DNA of 64,000 bases from Ruminococcus sp. (GCA_017558505.1 JAFYUM010000049.1:38711-102710), one strand, 5' to 3'; counted from the first letter of the stretch, positions 28,001 through 35,759 are shown. The notes: generated by a model not told the origin, from the letters alone. A program made the numbers and translations.

Positions 28001-28840
28001 ACCGGTGGTGTTGCTTCTGCCGATGCGGAAGATATTACACAGGGTCTTCCCCGTGTTGAGGAACTCTTTGAAAGCAGACGTCCTAAGGGTGCGGCTATTC
28101 TTTCAAGAATTTCAGGTAAGATTCACATTGAAGAAGTCAAGACTACACGTAATATCATTGTTACTAACGATGAAACAGGCGAGTCTGAAAGCTATATGAT
28201 TCCTTACAACTTCAAGATAAGAGTTCAGGAAGGACAGGAAATACCAAAGGGTACAAGACTTACAGAGGGTAATATCTATCCCGCTGATATTCTCAATATC
28301 CTTGGTACAATGGAAGTTCAGAACTATATCATCAACGAAGTTCAGAAGGTTTACCGTTTACAGGGTGTTGATATCAACGATAAGCATATTGAGGTTATCG
28401 TTCGTCAGATGCTCCGTAAGGTTAAGATTGAGGAGTCAGGTTCAAGTTATATGCTCCCTGGTACTCTCGTTGACTGTAAGGAAATTGCACAGATTAACGC
28501 AGAGCTTCAGGCACGTATTGACGCTGGCGAGTATGATGTTCAGCTCGTACAGTTCTCACCTGTTCTTCAGGGTATTACAAAGGCTTCCTCTAACTCTGAC
28601 AGCTTCATGTCAGCTGCTTCCTTCCAGGAAACAACAAAGGCTCTCACAGATGCTGCTATCAGAGGAAAGAGCGACAGACTCCTTGGACTTAAAGAAAATG
28701 TTATTATCGGTAAGCTTATTCCTGCCGGTACAGGTATGGACTGCTACAATCAGGTGAAAGTAGTAAGAACAGACGCTCCTGCAGAGCCGTATGCTGCTCC
28801 TGCTGCTCCTGCACCTGCTGCAGTTAATCCTATCGTTTAA
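25100..28840 (+). CDS. rpoC: DNA-directed RNA polymerase subunit beta'
   Basis: The 1246-residue beta' subunit, with the N-terminal zinc finger ([20 protein letters not shown]) and the active-site loop [12 protein letters not shown] carrying three Mg-binding Asp. The start is TTG 25100, preceded by AGGAGGT and giving [20 protein letters not shown], the conserved beginning. An in-frame ATG at 25061 would add a 13-residue unconserved leader without a ribosome-binding site. The extreme C-terminus is Ala/Pro-rich ([11 protein letters not shown]). It lies 90 bases after rpoB in the same operon. Confidence 0.97.
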   Translation: MEFNTFESIKIGLASPEQIRSWSFGKVERPETINYRTQKPEKDGLFCERIFGPTKDWECHCGKFKKIRFKGKVCDRCGVEVTRARVRRERMGHIELAAPVSHIWYFKGTPSRIGQVLEVSQKRLEEVLYFTKYIVTDPGNTELVKKQLLSEKEYLSYLEKYGEDFKAEMGAEAIKKLLNEYDPARYDFQKNRLIELGKISLGLHKLSCFNNPMECQCDECQKFAELEDVEWKNNIELCADDLKNELVGLPAGQKKVKLIKRLQIIESFRLSGNKPEWMILDVIPVIPPDIRPMIMLDGGRYATSDLNDLYRRVINRNNRLIKMLELDAPDIIVRNEKRMLQEAVDALIDNGRHGRPVTGPSNRPLKSLSDMLKGKQGRFRQNLLGKRVDYSGRSVIVVGPELKMYQCGLPKEMALELFKPFVLKRLVDKKAIANIKSARKLIDRADNKVWDALEDVIKDHPVMLNRAPTLHRLGIQAFEPILVEGRAIKLHPLVCSAFNADFDGDQMAVHLPLSAEAQAEARFLMLAANNLLKPSDGKPVAVPSQDMVLGSYYLTMDKPGEPGEGKVFRDVNEALMAYHEHDVSLHANIKVKITKDVGDKKVSKIIDATVGRLIFNENIPQNLGYVDRTNSDKQFDLEVSFLVGKKKLSDIIERCIKIHGTTTTSEVLDRIKALGYKYSTRAALTVAVCDASIPPQKKEILAEADAEVEQIISEYEYGYISAQEKSKKTIALWTETNDRVTAALKKNFDPYNPIWMMADSGARGSISQIRQLAGMRGLIANTSGGVIEIPIRANYREGLNILEYFIASRGARKGLADTALRTADSGYLTRRLVDVSQDVIIREEDCGTTEGIEVFEIKNGNEVVEPFAERLVGRFLADDLRDEAGELIVSRNKLITDADAKKIIEAGVEKIKIRSVLHCKARTGVCAKCYGANLAFNNIVSVGEAVGVIAAQSIGEPGTQLTMRTFHTGGVASADAEDITQGLPRVEELFESRRPKGAAILSRISGKIHIEEVKTTRNIIVTNDETGESESYMIPYNFKIRVQEGQEIPKGTRLTEGNIYPADILNILGTMEVQNYIINEVQKVYRLQGVDINDKHIEVIVRQMLRKVKIEESGSSYMLPGTLVDCKEIAQINAELQARIDAGEYDVQLVQFSPVLQGITKASSNSDSFMSAASFQETTKALTDAAIRGKSDRLLGLKENVIIGKLIPAGTGMDCYNQVKVVRTDAPAEPYAAPAAPAPAAVNPIV

Positions 28841-28850
28841 TCATTATTAC

Positions 28851-28880
28851 TAAGGCGGACTATGTCCGCTTTAGTTTTAT
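28851..28880 (+). terminator. Terminator of rpoB-rpoC
   Basis: TAAGGCGGAC pairs with GTCCGCTTTA (one G-T-like mismatch) around TAT, followed by GTTTTAT. It begins 10 bases after the rpoC stop. Confidence 0.75.
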
Positions 28881-28919
28881 CTACAGGAAATCACAGCATT
28901 CAGCGGAAAGGAGTATATT

Positions 28920-29660
28920 ATGAAACCTGAAATGATTTTGTTTGACTTCGGTGGAACTCTTGCCTGTGATCCCATATATAACATGGAGGAGGGAAACAGT
29001 GCGATTTTTCTCTATATAACAGAAAATCCCCATAATGTCACAAAGGAACAGTTCAGCAATTTTATAAAGGAGCTGTTTGATGAGATAAGAGTACTGCGAG
29101 GGGAGTTCATTGAGCTTCACGAGCACATATTTCTGCGTTATGTGCTGGAATATTTCGATATAAAGCTTTCAATCCCGATTGAAGAAGCGGAATGGATAAT
29201 CTGTAAATCACTGGCTGAAAACATAATGACTCCCGGTGCCGATAAGATGCTCAAAACGCTGACAGAAAAAGGAATAAGAACGGGTATAGTAAGTAATCTG
29301 TGCTGGTCTGGAGCTGCACTTGAACGTGCTATGGGTGAACTTTTTCCAGAACATAAATTCGATTTTATAATTACTTCAAGCGAATATATCTTCCGCAAGC
29401 CCGACAGACATATCTTTGATATGGCAATACGTAAATCAGGACTGAAACCCGAAGAAATATGGTTCTGTGGAAATTTCATTGACGTTGATATTATCGGCGC
29501 GAAAAATGCAGGACTTTTCCCTGTGCTGTACGATAACAGGGACATTCCCGACAGATTTCATAAACTCAACGACATAAGCAAAATCGACTTCCCGTTTCAT
29601 CACATCAGCGGTTGGGGAGAATTGATAGAAATTCTTGAAAATGAAAAATTCCCCCGCTGA
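28920..29660 (+). CDS. HAD-family hydrolase
   Basis: A 246-residue HAD phosphatase-like protein. Motif I is present as LFDFGGTLACD, motif II as GIVSNL, the lysine in FRKPD, and motif IV is VDIIGAKNAG (D in GNFIDVDIIGAKNAG). A helical cap occupies about 20-100. This is the pattern of beta-phosphoglucomutase/REG-2-like hydrolases acting on small phosphate esters. AAAGGAG lies 7 bases before the ATG. Substrate unknown. Confidence 0.85.
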   Translation: MKPEMILFDFGGTLACDPIYNMEEGNSAIFLYITENPHNVTKEQFSNFIKELFDEIRVLRGEFIELHEHIFLRYVLEYFDIKLSIPIEEAEWIICKSLAENIMTPGADKMLKTLTEKGIRTGIVSNLCWSGAALERAMGELFPEHKFDFIITSSEYIFRKPDRHIFDMAIRKSGLKPEEIWFCGNFIDVDIIGAKNAGLFPVLYDNRDIPDRFHKLNDISKIDFPFHHISGWGELIEILENEKFPR

Positions 29661-29674
29661 AATCAGCAGGGGAG
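29651..29674 (+). terminator. Hairpin overlapping the HAD gene stop
   Basis: CCCC-GCTG-AAAT-CAGC-AGGGG, with a single bulged base, begins inside the last codons. Only a short T-poor stretch follows (AGTAGAATG), so partial termination is most likely. Confidence 0.45.
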
Positions 29675-29692
29675 TAGAATGTGAGGTTAATT

Positions 29693-29947
29693 ATGGAATA
29701 TACATATAAAACTAAAATGGTATGCTCCAAGGAAATTAAATTTGAAATCGAGGACAATGTTATTACAAATGTCCGCTTTTTAGGCGGCTGCAACGGCAAC
29801 CTCAAGGCAATTTCAAAGCTTGTGGACGGCTATACCGTGGAGCAGATTGAGTCTAAACTCCGTGGAAACACCTGCGGAATGCGTCCCACTTCATGTGCGG
29901 ATCAGCTCAGTATTGCCGTAAGAGAGGCATACGAGGCTATGAAATAA
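29693..29947 (+). CDS. TSCPD domain protein (TIGR03905-like)
   Basis: An 84-residue protein with FLGGCNGNLKAISKLVDG in the middle and CGMRPTSCADQLSIAVREA near the C-terminus, the TSCPD domain seen at the C-terminus of some ribonucleotide reductases and as stand-alone proteins in clostridia. The paired cysteines suggest metal or redox chemistry, not proven. I start at ATG 29693 behind GAGG; a GTG at 29681 would add four residues. The 3' end overlaps the convergent lipid kinase by 11 bases. Confidence 0.85.
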   Translation: MEYTYKTKMVCSKEIKFEIEDNVITNVRFLGGCNGNLKAISKLVDGYTVEQIESKLRGNTCGMRPTSCADQLSIAVREAYEAMK

Positions 29948-30872
29948 CATCGGGATCAGCAAATATAGACTGGTCACGATCTCCTGTCATGAATCGAATG
30001 GCTTTACAGCTGTTTTCGACTACGTTAACAGGTAAATCACCACCAAATTCACCGTCAAGAGTCCATGAAATCTGCTCGTCGTTAAGGGCGGTAAAGGTGA
30101 TTTTGTCGGTACGGAAAAATCTGATATACTCCCTGTCAATCTCCTCGGAGATATTCAGCAGGGAGTGTACTATTGTCTGTAACTGTAAAAGATTTGCAGG
30201 CTTTTTAATGAGGGTGACTTCAAAAACTCCGTCGTCAAGGAGAAAATCATTCATAGAAAGAAGTCCTGCAACGGAACCCGAATTTGTAACCATACCGAAG
30301 ATGAAATCATCTTCAAGTACGTTTCCGTTGTATTCTATACGCATAAGCTTTGAACGGAGATTTGTAATCTGTGTCAGTCCGTTGAGGACATAAGAAGCAT
30401 GGCCAAGGACGTTTTTTACCTGCTGTGATGTTTCATAGGTGACATTGGTAAATGCTCCGAAAGCAGCGATGTAGGTGAAATAACGGTCGTTGAAGCAACC
30501 AATGTCGATCTCCATAGGCTCGCCGTGAGTAATCCATTTTACAGCGTCCATAGTGGTTTTAGGAATGCCGAGAGTGCGTGCAAAATCATTGGTGGAGCCT
30601 GCGGGAATATAGCCGATAGGTGGCTTGTTGTCGCTGTCCATAATTCCGTGAAGGCATTGACTTAAGGTGCCGTCACCGCCTGCACAGACAATAAGGTCAT
30701 AGCCAGTCGAGCAGGCATAATGTGATTTTTCACGGGCATCTTTCCCGTTTTGTGTTATGTGTGTTGTGACTTCATATCCGCTTTTGATAAATTCATCAAT
30801 TATATCACCCAGCATTGAGCCAATGGTGGCTTTTCCTGCCACAAGATTTACAATGAAGTAGAGTTTTTTCAT
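29937..30872 (-). CDS. Diacylglycerol kinase-family lipid kinase (YegS/BmrU-like)
   Basis: A 311-residue DAGK-catalytic domain protein. The nucleotide motif CAGGDGTLSQCLHGIM and the following GYIPAGSTNDFARTLGIP are characteristic. A second GS rich C-terminal lobe follows (LLDDGVFEVTLIKKP). It phosphorylates diacylglycerol or a related lipid. Length is normal for this family. Convergent with the TSCPD gene and divergent from tRNA-Gln, with its own promoter. Confidence 0.92.
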   Translation of the reverse strand: MKKLYFIVNLVAGKATIGSMLGDIIDEFIKSGYEVTTHITQNGKDAREKSHYACSTGYDLIVCAGGDGTLSQCLHGIMDSDNKPPIGYIPAGSTNDFARTLGIPKTTMDAVKWITHGEPMEIDIGCFNDRYFTYIAAFGAFTNVTYETSQQVKNVLGHASYVLNGLTQITNLRSKLMRIEYNGNVLEDDFIFGMVTNSGSVAGLLSMNDFLLDDGVFEVTLIKKPANLLQLQTIVHSLLNISEEIDREYIRFFRTDKITFTALNDEQISWTLDGEFGGDLPVNVVENSCKAIRFMTGDRDQSIFADPDVIS

Positions 30873-30926
30873 AATCTGCTCCTGAAATGTGTGATTTTCG
30901 GGTTTTTTTAATATACCCCTTTATAT

Positions 30927-30955
30927 ATTATATCGCTATTTTATGTTTTTTTCAA
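30927..30955 (-). promoter_or_regulatory. SigA promoter of the lipid kinase gene
   Basis: On the minus strand TTGAAA (30955-30950), a 17-base spacer and TATAAT (30932-30927). Confidence 0.75.
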
Positions 30956-30994
30956 TAGAATGATATAATTAAAAAATAATTTTTTAAAAAACCC

Positions 30995-31023
30995 TTGACA
31001 AATGGAAATGAATGTGATATAAT
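30995..31023 (+). promoter_or_regulatory. Strong SigA promoter of tRNA-Gln
   Basis: TTGACA (30995-31000), 17-base spacer, extended -10 TGATATAAT (hexamer 31018-31023). The predicted start is about 35 bases before the tRNA. Confidence 0.85.
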
Positions 31024-31065
31024 AATAAAGCTGAATGAGTTAGACGTAGTTCAGCGAGAGAATAC

Positions 31066-31140
31066 TGGGGTGTCGCCAAGCGGTAAGGCAACGGACTCTG
31101 ACTCCGTCATTCGAGGGTTCAAATCCTTCCACCCCAACCA
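31066..31140 (+). tRNA. tRNA-Gln (anticodon CTG)
   Basis: A full cloverleaf: acceptor TGGGGTG/CACCCCA, D-arm GCCAAGCGGTAAGGC, anticodon stem ACGGA/TCCGT around loop CTCTGAC (anticodon CTG, reading CAG), T-arm GAGGG-TTCAAAT-CCTTC, discriminator A and an encoded CCA. It is a single-gene unit with its own promoter and terminator. Confidence 0.95.
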
Positions 31141-31141
31141 G

Positions 31142-31174
31142 AAAACCTCCGATGTTTTTTCATCGGAGGTTTTT
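31142..31174 (+). terminator. Terminator of tRNA-Gln
   Basis: AAAACCTCCGATG pairs with CATCGGAGGTTTTT around TTTTTT. It starts directly after the CCA end; symmetrical, so it could act on both strands. Confidence 0.9.
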
Positions 31175-31259
31175 ATTTGTTCATTGAAAACATTGATATG
31201 ATTTTTTTAGATGCATTTCTGAAAAATACAAACTTATTGTAAAAACTTACAATTTGTTC

Positions 31260-31288
31260 TTTACAATTTGCCGAAAATATGGTATGAT
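31260..31288 (+). promoter_or_regulatory. Promoter of the ECF S component gene, with upstream inverted repeat
   Basis: TTTACA (31260-31265), 17-base spacer, TATGAT (31283-31288). Just upstream, TTGTAA-AAAC-TTACAA (31237-31252) is a perfect inverted repeat and may be an operator. Confidence 0.65.
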
Positions 31289-31329
31289 TTGAATGGATAG
31301 GGATTAAAAATAAAAAAGGAGGTCAGAAA

Positions 31330-31878
31330 ATGACAACAGCAATCACAAAACAAAAACTATCGTTAAAGGCACAGACAGCAGGGGCAATAGTGGCTGTAAT
31401 ATCAGCTGTAACGCTTCCACAGCTTATCCATATGCTGGGATATGCTACAGGAGCAGGCACATTATTGGGTGAAATACTTCTGCCCATGCATCTGCCGATT
31501 ATTCTTGCTGGACTTCTCGTAGGGCCATATGCAGCAGGAGCAGCAGGTCTTTTAAGTCCTTTTATCAGCTTTGCTCTGACAGGGATGCCCACAGCAGCAA
31601 TGCTTCCGTTTATGATGATTGAGCTTGCAGTATACGGCATATGTGCAGGAATGCTTAAAAACGCAAAAATGCCCGATATTGCAAAAGTGTTCATCGCACA
31701 GCTTACAGGCAGAGTAATCCGTGGAGCAGCTATTCTCATTGGATTTTACGGTGTAGGCACTGCTGTAAAACCTGAAATTATACTTACAAGTATAAAAATC
31801 GGTCTTGTGGGAATTATGTTACAGCTTGTGATAATTCCTCTTGCAATTTACAGACTGAAAAGAGCCGATAATGAGTAA
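31330..31878 (+). CDS. ECF transporter S component
   Basis: A 182-residue membrane protein of about six helices. Segments such as GEILLPMHLPIILAGLLVGP and ALTGMPTAAMLPFMMIELAVYG are typical of substrate-binding S components of energy-coupling factor vitamin/metal transporters. The energising EcfA/EcfT genes are not in the window, so it would use a shared group II module. The substrate cannot be assigned. AAAGGAGG is nine bases before the ATG, and the 3' end overlaps the DUF1893 gene by eight bases. Confidence 0.82.
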   Translation: MTTAITKQKLSLKAQTAGAIVAVISAVTLPQLIHMLGYATGAGTLLGEILLPMHLPIILAGLLVGPYAAGAAGLLSPFISFALTGMPTAAMLPFMMIELAVYGICAGMLKNAKMPDIAKVFIAQLTGRVIRGAAILIGFYGVGTAVKPEIILTSIKIGLVGIMLQLVIIPLAIYRLKRADNE

Positions 31879-32290
31879 TCTTGACAGAGCGAGGGAAATC
31901 CTTTCGGAGGGTGGATATACCTGCGTTATATGCAGCGACAGGGATACGCAGACCAGCAGACAGAGAGGGGTAGCTCCGCTGCTGAAATGGCTTGATGAAG
32001 GAATAAATCTGTCGGAATACTCTGCGGCTGACAAGGTAGTGGGAAAAGGTGCGGCATATCTGTACATTCTCCTTGAAATAAAGGAGCTTTATGCCGATGT
32101 TATAAGCCGACCGGCATATGATACGCTTAAAAAGTACAGCATTCCCGTAACATATACGACTTTGACAGATAATGTAAGAAATCGTGATAATACGGAATTT
32201 TGTCCCATTGAAACGGTTGTTATGGATATAGACAATCCGAAAGACGCATTGACCGCCATAAGAAGAAAAATTGAGGATATGAAAAAGTAA
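31871..32290 (+). CDS. DUF1893 domain protein
   Basis: A 139-residue soluble protein whose VCICSDRD-like strand and SAADKVVGKGAAYLYILLEIK motif identify it as DUF1893, a cytidine deaminase-like fold family with no established reaction. A conserved TEFCPIETVV segment with a cysteine lies near residue 112. It overlaps the ECF S component gene, suggesting a link with that transporter's substrate, but this is inference from context. Confidence 0.82.
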   Translation: MSNLDRAREILSEGGYTCVICSDRDTQTSRQRGVAPLLKWLDEGINLSEYSAADKVVGKGAAYLYILLEIKELYADVISRPAYDTLKKYSIPVTYTTLTDNVRNRDNTEFCPIETVVMDIDNPKDALTAIRRKIEDMKK

Positions 32291-32301
32291 CAGGTGATAT
32301 T

Positions 32302-33429
32302 ATGGATAAAAATGAAATCTTTGACGTTTCAAAGCTTGGATTCGGGCTTATGAGACTTCCTGAAAAGGACAGAGAAATTGATTACGAACACGTGTGCCGT
32401 ATGGTTGATAAGTATATGGAGGCTGGTCTGAATTATTTTGATACCGCCTATGTATATCACAGCGGAAAATCCGAGGTAGCTGCAAGAGAATGTCTTGTAA
32501 AGCGTTATCCTCGTGAAAGCTTCAGGCTTGCTACAAAGCTTCCCTCCTGGTGTATGAAGGATAAGGACGACAGGGACAGAATATTCAACGAACAGCTTGA
32601 AAGGGCAGGAGTTGATTATTTTGATTTCTATCTGCTTCATTCACTGGAGGATGGCAACAATTATAATGCATACGAGGAATTTGATTGTTTCAACTGGGGT
32701 ATGGAGAAAAAGAAAGAGGGAAAAATCAAGCATTTTGGATTTTCCTATCACGGCACTCCCGAACTTCTGGAAGTTGTTCTCGATAAGCATCCGGAAATTG
32801 AATTTGTGCAGATACAGCTTAATTATGCTGACTGGAAAAATCCCATTGTACATTCAGGTGAATTGTATGAAATTCTTCACAGACGAAATATACCTATGAT
32901 TATTATGGAACCTGTAAAGGGTGGAACTCTGGCTTCACTTATGCCTGAACTTGAAGCAAAGTTGAAAGCTGCAAGACCTGAATCCTCAATTGCTTCGTGG
33001 GCAATGAGATTTGTAGGCTCCCTTGACGGTATAATAACGATACTTTCAGGTATGTCAAATGATGAACAGATGCAGGATAATCTCAATACATTCACTGATT
33101 TTGAGCCTCTTTCCGAAAGTGAAAAGAAGCTTATCGAAGAAGTAAACGAGGTTATGTTCAATTCTCCGCTTGTTGGCTGTACTTCCTGTCGTTATTGCTG
33201 TGACGGATGTCCGTCGGAGATTAATATTCCCGAGGTTTTCCGTGTGCTTAATACAATAAGACTGTACGGCGAGGAATGGCGTTCAGGCAATGTATACAGA
33301 GTACTTACTGAAAAGAGTGGCAAAGCAAAGGATTGTATTGCTTGTGGTCAGTGTGAAAGCGTATGTCCGCAGCATCTTTCAATAATTGAACTGCTTGCAG
33401 AGGCTTCATCACATCTTGATAAAGAGTAA
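32302..33429 (+). CDS. Aldo/keto reductase with C-terminal ferredoxin domain
   Basis: A 375-residue protein. Residues 1-270 form an aldo/keto reductase barrel (LGFGLMRLPEKD, NYFDTAYVYHSGKSE with the catalytic Asp/Tyr, and the Lys/His region). A C-terminal domain from about 290 contains two clusters, CTSCRYCCDGCP and CIACGQCESVCP, for 4Fe-4S centres. This fused type is common in clostridia and probably couples ferredoxin-like electron carriers to NAD(P)-linked reduction. Substrate unknown. It follows DUF1893 by 11 bases in the same operon and is followed by a terminator. Confidence 0.9.
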   Translation: MDKNEIFDVSKLGFGLMRLPEKDREIDYEHVCRMVDKYMEAGLNYFDTAYVYHSGKSEVAARECLVKRYPRESFRLATKLPSWCMKDKDDRDRIFNEQLERAGVDYFDFYLLHSLEDGNNYNAYEEFDCFNWGMEKKKEGKIKHFGFSYHGTPELLEVVLDKHPEIEFVQIQLNYADWKNPIVHSGELYEILHRRNIPMIIMEPVKGGTLASLMPELEAKLKAARPESSIASWAMRFVGSLDGIITILSGMSNDEQMQDNLNTFTDFEPLSESEKKLIEEVNEVMFNSPLVGCTSCRYCCDGCPSEINIPEVFRVLNTIRLYGEEWRSGNVYRVLTEKSGKAKDCIACGQCESVCPQHLSIIELLAEASSHLDKE

Positions 33430-33432
33430 AGT

Positions 33433-33457
33433 AAAGGGCGGATATTATCCGCCCTTT
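33433..33457 (+). terminator. Terminator of the ECF S/DUF1893/AKR operon
   Basis: AAAGGGCGGAT pairs perfectly with ATCCGCCCTTT around ATT, three bases after the stop; only AGTCTAT follows, so the T-tract is weak. Confidence 0.7.
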
Positions 33458-33467
33458 AGTCTATAAA

Positions 33468-33633
33468 AAAGTAAAAAAATCTCCCGCAGTCATTGTGGGG
33501 GTGACCGGGGAGTAAAAAGGAGGCTGCTGTACAAGGTTCGGATGTCTGATTGTGCAGATATCTATTGATACGCTATTGCATATCAACGGTAGATAAATCG
33601 TATGGAACAAACCTTATACAGCTGCCATAGGGG
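33468..33633 (-). ncRNA. Candidate structured RNA with a 6S-like outline
   Basis: On the minus strand a 17-position stem (33626-33610 with 33538-33522, 15 paired) closes a central open region of 14 and 19 bases, capped by an apical stem (33595-33590/33586-33581 with 33570-33559). This is followed by an intrinsic terminator (33512-33481) and seven T residues. A promoter-like TTGTGT-N18-TATACT lies at 33669-33640. A long closing stem, a large central bubble and an apical hairpin is the 6S RNA outline; no sequence family is recognised. The plus strand lacks a terminal T-tract, so minus is preferred. Confidence 0.45.
33473..33512 (-). terminator. Intrinsic terminator of the candidate RNA
   Basis: On the minus strand CTCCC-C-GGTCA pairs with TGACT-GC-GGGAG, followed by ATTTTTTTAC. 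Confidence 0.65.
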
Positions 33634-33639
33634 AGCAAT

Positions 33640-33669
33640 AGTATAGTACGTGATGAGGGATTAACACAA
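33640..33669 (-). promoter_or_regulatory. Possible promoter of the candidate RNA
   Basis: On the minus strand TTGTGT (33669-33664), 18-base spacer, TATACT (33645-33640). Weak on its own; it is supported only by the structure and terminator downstream. Confidence 0.35.
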
Positions 33670-33681
33670 GATGTGCTAAAC

Positions 33682-34647
33682 TTATTCTGTAACCTCGTCT
33701 GTTACAGTTTCGTCAACAACCTCGTCCTCTGTGATTTCAGTATCTTCCTGAACCTGATCATCCTTGTGGTGAGGTCCCTTGGGGGGCTCAGGCTTTGCAG
33801 GTGGCTCAGGCTTCTCGCCTTCTTCGTGTACAGGAGGTACAGGAGGCTCAGGCTTGATAACTTCGCCGTTCTCATCTACAGGAGGAGCGGGTGGCTCAGG
33901 CTTGATAACTTCACCGTTCTCATCTACAGGAGGAGCAGGTGGCTCAGGCTTGATAACTTCGCCATTCTCGTCAACAGGAGGAGCGGGTGGCTCAGGCTTT
34001 GCATTAAGCTCTGTGCAGAACTCGAACCAAGCAGCCTTTGTATCGTCGCTGATAAAGCTTTCAGCTTCAAGGTCGAATGTATTGTTAATCATCTCAATGA
34101 TTTCCTTCTTGCCAGCCTTCTTTGCAGGTGCAACAGGCTTTTCAGCCTCATCTTCCTTTTCAACAGGCTTTTCTACCTTGGGAGCAGCGTCGTCAAGATT
34201 GTTCTTGCAGAATTCAAACCATGCTGCCTTTGCATCGTCATCAACAAAATCTACTGTCTCGAAATCGAATGTAACGTTGATCATGTCAACGATTTCTTTT
34301 TTGCCAGCCTTCTTTGCAGGCTTAGCGGGCTTTTCAGCGGACTCTCCATCCTCTGCTTCTTCACCCTCTGTGATTTCCTCATCCTCGATTACAGGAGGTA
34401 CGGGCTTCTCAGGAGCTTCAGTCTCGGGAGCGTCAGCGGAATCCTCGTCTTCTGTTGTTTCTTCATCAGAAACTTCTTCATCAGCGATTTCTTCGTCCTT
34501 TTCTGTGGACTCAGTTGTTTCCTCTGTTACGATGCTGTCCTCTGCTTTGTCTTCAATGATATTCTTTGCAGCGAAAGCTGTTGCGCCTGTAGCAACTGAA
34601 AGAACACAAATTGCTGTAATAGCGGCTGTTAACTTTTTGTAATTCAT
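33682..34647 (-). CDS. Secreted acidic Pro-rich repeat protein
   Basis: A 321-residue protein with a signal peptide (about 1-27, cleavage near TAFAA). An acidic Glu/Asp/Thr-rich stretch (30-100) leads to two copies of a small helical module, KKAGKKEIVDMINVTFDFE at about 112-150 and KKAGKKEIIEMINNTFDLE at about 174-212, each ending in KAAWFEFC. Three exact 16-residue repeats (PEPPAPPVDENGEVIK) at 218-265 and an acidic tail follow. No enzyme or binding family is recognised. The ATG at 34647 follows AAGGAG. It is divergent from sigI and shares its promoter type, making it a likely SigI target. Confidence 0.8.
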   Translation of the reverse strand: MNYKKLTAAITAICVLSVATGATAFAAKNIIEDKAEDSIVTEETTESTEKDEEIADEEVSDEETTEDEDSADAPETEAPEKPVPPVIEDEEITEGEEAEDGESAEKPAKPAKKAGKKEIVDMINVTFDFETVDFVDDDAKAAWFEFCKNNLDDAAPKVEKPVEKEDEAEKPVAPAKKAGKKEIIEMINNTFDLEAESFISDDTKAAWFEFCTELNAKPEPPAPPVDENGEVIKPEPPAPPVDENGEVIKPEPPAPPVDENGEVIKPEPPVPPVHEEGEKPEPPAKPEPPKGPHHKDDQVQEDTEITEDEVVDETVTDEVTE

Positions 34648-34744
34648 AATAAACACTCCTTAAAATATATTCAACGATAATTTCAACGGAATAATCCGGT
34701 AATCCGCGGTTGTTATCGGTTTCCGTGTCCTTATGTCTATAGTT

Positions 34745-34772
34745 TACGTGAGCAATTTTTAAAAAACGGGGT
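34745..34772 (-). promoter_or_regulatory. SigI-type promoter of the Pro-rich gene
   Basis: On the minus strand ATACCCCG (ACCCCG at 34772-34767), 18 bases, then CGTAAACTATA (CGTA at 34748-34745). The same motif with the same 18-base spacing lies before sigI on the other strand. It resembles the ACCCC/CG-A elements described for SigI regulons. Confidence 0.7.
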
Positions 34773-34944
34773 ATTTTGAAATTTTTTCAAAAAAAATTTT
34801 CCGAGAGGCGAAAATTAATGCATTTTTACCAATTGTATTAAGGATAGCTGTGCTTTATATGCGGACGGATTATATAAAAACGACGTGTCTACGGCGAAAA
34901 CTACGGCATACAATAATTATGGATAGCGAACTCCATTATTTCCC

Positions 34945-34973
34945 TTGACTTAAAGAAATTTTTATTATATAAT
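34945..34973 (+). promoter_or_regulatory. SigA promoter of sigI-rsgI
   Basis: TTGACT (34945-34950), 17-base spacer, TATAAT (34968-34973), directly upstream of the SigI-type promoter; it would supply basal SigI. Confidence 0.75.
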
Positions 34974-34982
34974 AAAGAAAAT

Positions 34983-35010
34983 ACCCCGAAAATATAAAAT
35001 ACCCTGCGTA
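34983..35010 (+). promoter_or_regulatory. SigI-type (autoregulatory) promoter of sigI-rsgI
   Basis: ATACCCCG (ACCCCG 34983-34988), 18 bases, then CGTATACTATA (CGTA 35007-35010). Transcription would begin about 20 bases before the GTG start, leaving just enough for the AGGAGGT site. Confidence 0.72.
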
Positions 35011-35036
35011 TACTATATATAACAGGAGGTGCAGAA

Positions 35037-35759
35037 GTGGACTCCGAAACTCATGAGATAATTGCAAGGGTAAACCTTGCAAAAAAAGAAAAACATGCGG
35101 CAGATGCTCTTATATCTGATTATATGCCGTTTATAAAATCGGAAACGGCAAAATTTATCAATCGCCCTCCCGAACAGAGCGACGATGAATTGAGCATTGC
35201 CATGTTTGCCTTTTACGAGGCAATACGCAATTATTCAAAACTTCGTGGCTCATTTCTGAAATTTGCCGCTTTACAGATAAAAAACCGCCTTATTGACTAC
35301 TACAGACGCGAAAAAAGGAATACGGGCGGAATTTCCCTCAATATAACTGATGAGGATGAAAAAAGTGAACTTATAGATACTATCAGCGACAGCCGTGACG
35401 ATTTCCGTGAAAATGAAATGCGTGAAGCTACAAAGCAGGAAATTGCTGAACTGTCTGCACAAATGGAAGAATTCGGTGTATCTTTTTCCGATATTGCCGA
35501 AAATTCCCCGAAACAGCGGAGAACTCTTGAAATATGCGGAAAGGCTGTCCGCTATGCGAGAAATAATCCGCAGCTGCTGGAGGATTTCCTCCGCACCAAA
35601 AGAGTTCCCCTTGTTGCTCTTGCAGAGGGAGCAGATGTTGAAAGAAAAACACTTGAAAGACACAGACGATATCTCGTTGCCATGCTGCTTATATGCACAA
35701 ACGGCTATGAGATTATGAGAGGTCATATTATGCAGGTATTGAAAGGCGGTGGAAAGTGA
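35037..35759 (+). CDS. sigI: RNA polymerase sigma factor SigI
   Basis: A 240-residue SigI-family sigma factor. The N-terminal region 2 segment ELSIAMFAFYEAIRNYSKLRG-like sequence with AALQIKNRLIDYYRRE is characteristic, and the C-terminal DNA-binding region (LVALAEGADVERKTLERHRRYLVAMLLI) matches SigI rather than ECF factors. Translation starts at GTG 35037, six bases after AGGAGGT. In clostridia SigI factors respond to polysaccharides through RsgI and drive cellulosome genes. It overlaps rsgI and is preceded by SigA and SigI-type promoters. Confidence 0.93.
   Translation: MDSETHEIIARVNLAKKEKHAADALISDYMPFIKSETAKFINRPPEQSDDELSIAMFAFYEAIRNYSKLRGSFLKFAALQIKNRLIDYYRREKRNTGGISLNITDEDEKSELIDTISDSRDDFRENEMREATKQEIAELSAQMEEFGVSFSDIAENSPKQRRTLEICGKAVRYARNNPQLLEDFLRTKRVPLVALAEGADVERKTLERHRRYLVAMLLICTNGYEIMRGHIMQVLKGGGK

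Noticed and set aside
30960..31180. Possible T-box or riboswitch around the tRNA
   Set aside because: The structure is fully explained by tRNA-Gln, its promoter and its terminator.
33673..34642. Plus-strand reading frames of about 290-310 codons opposite the Pro-rich protein
   Set aside because: They arise from the repetitive codons of the minus-strand gene, which has a signal peptide, ribosome site and promoter.
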